Shown one piece after another: positions 60,953 to 64,000 of a stretch of DNA of 64,000 nt. A program made the position numbers and the translations under genes. The stretch's first letter is position 1; every line of letters begins with the position of its first letter. Under the pieces are notes generated by a model. That model saw nothing but the letters and a program-made list of their open reading frames with translations. It did no database searches and was not told the DNA's origin. The stretch is from Oerskovia jenensis (GTDB lineage Bacteria; Actinomycetota; Actinomycetes; Actinomycetales; Cellulomonadaceae), in the NCBI RefSeq assembly GCF_016907235.1, contig NZ_JAFBBO010000001.1:3038001-3102000 (forward strand). Reading direction: 5' to 3'.

Positions 60953-62095
60953 TCAGGCCACGCGCGTCCCGCGTGGCAGCTTCGCGGACGGCACCCGCAG
61001 CCGGCGCACCGCCAGGACCACGCCACCGGCGCCGAGGAGCAGGTTCGCGCCGAGGCCCCACGGCCAGACGGCGGAGTCGTCGGGCTCCGGTGCGTCGACC
61101 GGGCTCGCGCCCCCACCGCACCAGTCCTGCTCGGGAGCGGGTCCCGTCCGGGCGGCGCGGACGCCTGCGCGGATCAGCGACAGCGGGTCGGACGCCGAGT
61201 AGTACGGGTCGCCGTCGTCCGCGTGCGTGGGCTCGGGGGCCGCGTCGGCGACGATCACGAACGGGTTGACCGCGAGGAGCCACCAGGTCCTCTCGGTGTG
61301 GGTCTGCGGGACGGTCACCGTCTCCCAGACGCACTCGGGCAGGTCGGTGGACTCCCAGTCGTGGTCGGAGGGCACGGTCCAGACCTGGATCCTGCTCTCC
61401 TGGGTGACCAGCGGGGTCGTGAGCCCGAACAGGATCAGGCTCACGACCGTAAGCCCCGCGACCGTGAGGTAGGTCAGCACCGCGGAACCCGACGTCTTGG
61501 TCGTGAGCGCCGAGAACCCGAGACCGATCGCACAGACCACGGCGAGGAGCACCGCGAGGAGCAGGATCGTCGTGACGAGCGCCAGGAACGAGACGCCGCC
61601 GGCCACGAGCGCCCATGCGACGAACGGGATGCTCACGACGAGGAACGCGAGCGCCGCGCTCCACGCCGCGACGAGCTTCCCGACGACGATCTCCGCCGCG
61701 GTCAGCAGCGTCACCTGGAGCGTCGCGAGGGTCCCGGCGTTCCGGTCCCCGTTGATGGCCGAGGCGCTGAGGGTCGGCGCCACGAGGAGCCCGAGGAACA
61801 GGACGAAGAAGACCACGGCGCCGAAGATGACGGGGCCGAGCTCGACGTCGCCGGCGTCGGGTGACCAAGCCGTCAGTGCGCCCGAGGTCAGGAGCGTGAT
61901 CCCCCCGACGATCACGAACCACACGACGAGCGCGATCTTCCACCGGGTCGAGCGCACGCGCTGACGCAGCTCGAGCGTCGCGACGGTCTTGACCCCGTGC
62001 CACGACAGGGCCCAGTCGCCACGGCTCCCCGGTGGCCCCGCCGGTGTCGTCGGACCGGTCTCGGCGGGCGTGAGGGACTGTTGCAGGGTGCTCAT
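60953..62095 (-). CDS. ABC-2-type transporter permease with large extracytoplasmic loop
   Basis: A 380-residue membrane protein: cytoplasmic start with TLELRQRVRSTRWKIALVVWF, about six helices, the INGDRNAGTLATLQVTLLTAAEIVVGKL loop typical of ABC-2 permeases, and a ~110-residue soluble segment before the last helix (Trp/Asp-rich, VWETVTVPQTHTERTWWLL). ATG at 62095 overlaps the ATPase stop. Partner of the upstream ATPase; substrate unknown. Confidence 0.83.
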   Translation of the reverse strand: MSTLQQSLTPAETGPTTPAGPPGSRGDWALSWHGVKTVATLELRQRVRSTRWKIALVVWFVIVGGITLLTSGALTAWSPDAGDVELGPVIFGAVVFFVLFLGLLVAPTLSASAINGDRNAGTLATLQVTLLTAAEIVVGKLVAAWSAALAFLVVSIPFVAWALVAGGVSFLALVTTILLLAVLLAVVCAIGLGFSALTTKTSGSAVLTYLTVAGLTVVSLILFGLTTPLVTQESRIQVWTVPSDHDWESTDLPECVWETVTVPQTHTERTWWLLAVNPFVIVADAAPEPTHADDGDPYYSASDPLSLIRAGVRAARTGPAPEQDWCGGGASPVDAPEPDDSAVWPWGLGANLLLGAGGVVLAVRRLRVPSAKLPRGTRVA

Positions 62096-63213
62096 CGACG
62101 CTCCTCCTCGAGGGCGAGGTAGGCCTGTTCGAGGATGCCCCCGGCGGGGGCGCTCGCGACCACGGGGACACCGGCGACGACCGCGTCGCGCAGGAGGGCC
62201 GCAGCCGAGACGTCGCTGTCGAGGTCGACGAGCGCGGCGCCGTCGGGCTCGGTGCCGAACACGACCCCCGCCCCGACGAGCCAGGCGTGCAGCGCGAACG
62301 GGTCGAGTGCGCGCACGCGCCACGTGCGACGCGTCGTCGCGGCCTCGCCCACGGTCTCGGAGGCGACCGTGCGCCCGCGCGAGAGGAACACGGCGTCGTC
62401 GGCCATCTCGTCGAGCTCGGTCAGGACGTGGCTCGAGATGAGGACCGTCTTGCCGCGCGCGGCCAGCTCGCGCACGAGCACCCGCAGGTCGACGCGCGAA
62501 CGCGGGTCGAGGCCGCTCGCGGGCTCGTCGAGCAGCAGGACGTCGGGATCGTGGACCAGTGCGCGCGCAAGCCCCAGGCGCTGCTTCTGCCCGCGGGACA
62601 GGACGCTCGCCGGGCGGTCGGCGTACTCCTCGAGGTGCACCAGGGCCAGCAGCTCGGCTGCGCGGGCAGCCCCCGCGGCGGGAGGCAGACGGTAGGCCGC
62701 CGCGAACGTCGTGAGCACCTCCCGGGCCGTGAGGGAGTCCCACGTGCCGAACGCGTCGGGCATCCATCCCGTGCAGGCACGGGCCGCGAAGCTCTGCGTG
62801 ACCGGGTCGAAGCCCGCGACGCGCACGCTGCCCGTGTCCGGGGTGAGGAGCCCCGCGAGGACGAGCAGGAGCGTCGTCTTGCCCGACCCGTTGGGTCCGA
62901 CCAGCGCCGTCACCCGGCCGGGGCGCGCCACGAGGTCCACGCCGTCGACCGCGCGCACCGCCCCGAACGCGCGCCGCACGCCCTGGGCGACGATCCCGCC
63001 CGAGGTGACGGCGTCGTCGGGCGCGTGGTGCGGGCCGGGTGCCGGGGGCGCCTCGGGTGCGACGGGCACCTCCGGCCCGACGGCGTCGCGTCCGTCCGGC
63101 GCGGACGCGTCCGGGGAGGGGCGTGGTGCGGGAGGCGTCGCGGGCGGGTCTGCCTGTCCGGGTGGTGGTCGGTGCTCTGCTGGATCCCCCTGGGGAGCCC
63201 CTGTGCTCGTCAT
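62092..63213 (-). CDS. ABC transporter ATP-binding protein
   Basis: A 373-residue ATPase. A ~70-residue Pro/Ala-rich N-terminal extension (one stretch encoded by the dispersed motif) precedes Walker A GPNGSGKTT, signature LSRGQKQRLGLA, Walker B VLLLDEPASGLDP and H-loop SSHVL. ATG at 63213 is leaderless (TACGCT 7 nt upstream), which argues that the extension is translated. Operon with the permease downstream. Confidence 0.88.
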   Translation of the reverse strand: MTSTGAPQGDPAEHRPPPGQADPPATPPAPRPSPDASAPDGRDAVGPEVPVAPEAPPAPGPHHAPDDAVTSGGIVAQGVRRAFGAVRAVDGVDLVARPGRVTALVGPNGSGKTTLLLVLAGLLTPDTGSVRVAGFDPVTQSFAARACTGWMPDAFGTWDSLTAREVLTTFAAAYRLPPAAGAARAAELLALVHLEEYADRPASVLSRGQKQRLGLARALVHDPDVLLLDEPASGLDPRSRVDLRVLVRELAARGKTVLISSHVLTELDEMADDAVFLSRGRTVASETVGEAATTRRTWRVRALDPFALHAWLVGAGVVFGTEPDGAALVDLDSDVSAAALLRDAVVAGVPVVASAPAGGILEQAYLALEEERR

Positions 63214-63220
63214 GGCGCCG

Positions 63221-63226
63221 AGCGTA
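63221..63226 (-). promoter_or_regulatory. -10 hexamer of ABC ATPase gene (leaderless)
   Basis: TACGCT on the minus strand, 7 nt before the ATG at 63213. Confidence 0.55.
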
Positions 63227-63324
63227 GCGGGGTGCGCCCCGATGCGGTGCAGCCCGGCCGGGTGACGTCCTGGCGGCTCGTGCGTCTCCTGAGTGACCTC
63301 CGCGCCGTCGTGCGAGACTGCCGT

Positions 63325-64000
63325 GTGACCTGGGACCTCGCCGCGGCTCTTCCTCTCGTGGCGCACGCGCCTCTCGCTGCCGGCGACGGGATCGTGCTGC
63401 CCGGCTCGGGCGGGCTCGAGCTCGACCTCCTGACGATCGCCCTGCTGGTCCTCGCGGGCCTGACCGCGGGCTGGATCGACGCCGTGGTCGGCGGAGGAGG
63501 GCTCGTCCAGCTCCCCGCGCTGCTGCTCGTCCCCGGGATCAGCCCGGTCCAGGCGCTCGCGACCAACAAGCTCGCGAGCATCATGGGTACGTCCGTGAGC
63601 GCCACCACCTACTACCGGCGCGTGGGGCCGGACCTGCGGACCGCCGGACCCATGGCGATCGCGGCGCTCGTGGGGGCGGTCGGTGGGGCCGCGCTCGCGT
63701 CCAAGATCCCCGCCGAGCTGTTCAAGCCGATCATCCTGGTGGTCCTGATCGCCGTGGCGGCGTACACGATCGCCAAGCCCAAGCTCGGCCACACGACGAA
63801 CCTGCGCTGGGAGGGCAACGGGCACCGGTGGGCCGCGGCGGGGATCGGGCTCGTGATCGGGTTCTACGACGGGCTGCTCGGCCCTGGGACGGGGACGTTC
63901 TTCGTCATCTCGCTCGTGAGCATCCTGGGGTACGCGTTCCTGCCCGCCTCGGCGCTCGCGAAGATCGCGAACTTCGCGACGAACGCCGGGGCGCTCATCT
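63325..64000 (+). CDS. TSUP-family (TauE/SafE) transporter, 3' truncated by window edge
   Basis: The first ~225 residues of a sulfite-exporter-type membrane protein run off the window. Family landmarks are LTAGWIDAVVGGGGLVQLPALLL, PVQALATNKLASIMGTSVSATTYYRR and GFYDGLLGPGTGTFFVISLV, the paired repeats of TSUP carriers. GTG at 63325 is used; another GTG overlaps it in a different frame. Divergent from the ABC operon. Substrate (sulfite, sulfoacetate or other anion) not readable. Confidence 0.85.
   Translation, partial: MTWDLAAALPLVAHAPLAAGDGIVLPGSGGLELDLLTIALLVLAGLTAGWIDAVVGGGGLVQLPALLLVPGISPVQALATNKLASIMGTSVSATTYYRRVGPDLRTAGPMAIAALVGAVGGAALASKIPAELFKPIILVVLIAVAAYTIAKPKLGHTTNLRWEGNGHRWAAAGIGLVIGFYDGLLGPGTGTFFVISLVSILGYAFLPASALAKIANFATNAGALI

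Overview
This window is a GC-rich (roughly 70-75% G+C by eye) actinobacterial chromosome segment. Gene content (dnaX-recR beside ffs and tRNA-Ser, F420/FMN luciferase-like oxidoreductases, LytR_C protein, DUF5063, Hen1-Pnkp) and a secreted GH18 chitinase with CBM5/12-like domains suggest a polymer-degrading Micrococcales, perhaps Cellulomonadaceae or Promicromonosporaceae. The lineage is an inference from content, not from a search. Both window edges cut genes: a GH36 alpha-galactosidase on the left and a TSUP transporter on the right.

Layout. 1-8.3 kb: end of an alpha-galactosidase, EamA transporter, sirtuin, chitinase with a visible promoter and candidate DasR (GlcNAc) box, then a minus-strand operon DUF4956 - VTC polyphosphate polymerase - Cthe_2159-like lipoprotein. 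8.5-14.5 kb: tRNA-Ser(CGA), AAA+ ATPase, signal peptidase I, polysaccharide deacetylase lipoprotein, Nudix hydrolase, and an AztD-like zinc metallochaperone behind a candidate Zur box. 14.5-20 kb: ABC-2 exporter divergent from a histidine kinase/response regulator pair, and a GT87-like membrane protein. 20-26 kb: thiolase, glutaryl-CoA-dehydrogenase-like enzyme, and a TetR gene divergent from a luciferase-like monooxygenase - flavin reductase - alkyltransferase operon with two visible operators. 26-31 kb: FMN riboswitch and RibM/PnuX riboflavin transporter, TetR, small membrane and metabolic proteins. 31-37 kb: a methyltransferase gene broken by an in-frame TGA, divergent from the hen1-pnkp RNA repair pair. 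37-46 kb: TetR divergent from an ABC exporter, two F420-type oxidoreductases, a uracil permease, GNAT and LytR_C proteins. 46-50 kb: ABC exporter and TetR. 50-60.9 kb: PspC, GNAT, lipoproteins, tRNA-Ser(GGA), SRP RNA, metQNI, dnaX, VOC, recR, DUF5063. 60.9-64 kb: ABC-2 exporter and the start of a TSUP transporter.

Recurring themes. (1) About fifteen genes show a TANNNT -10 hexamer only 6-8 nt upstream of a GTG/ATG with no Shine-Dalgarno sequence, so leaderless mRNAs look common; this fixes several starts (sirtuin, histidine kinase, dnaX, recR, several TetRs). (2) A short dispersed motif, GCCCGACGGCGTCGCTC or GCCCGACGGCGGAGCG, recurs in intergenic DNA, in hairpins and in coding linkers, and adjoins the premature stop in the broken methyltransferase. 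(3) Long hairpins with near-perfect 20-21 bp stems of unrelated sequence punctuate gene ends without T-tracts. (4) A 42-bp palindrome occurs on both sides of pnkp, once inside the 3' end of hen1. No insertion sequence, prophage, integrase or CRISPR array was seen.
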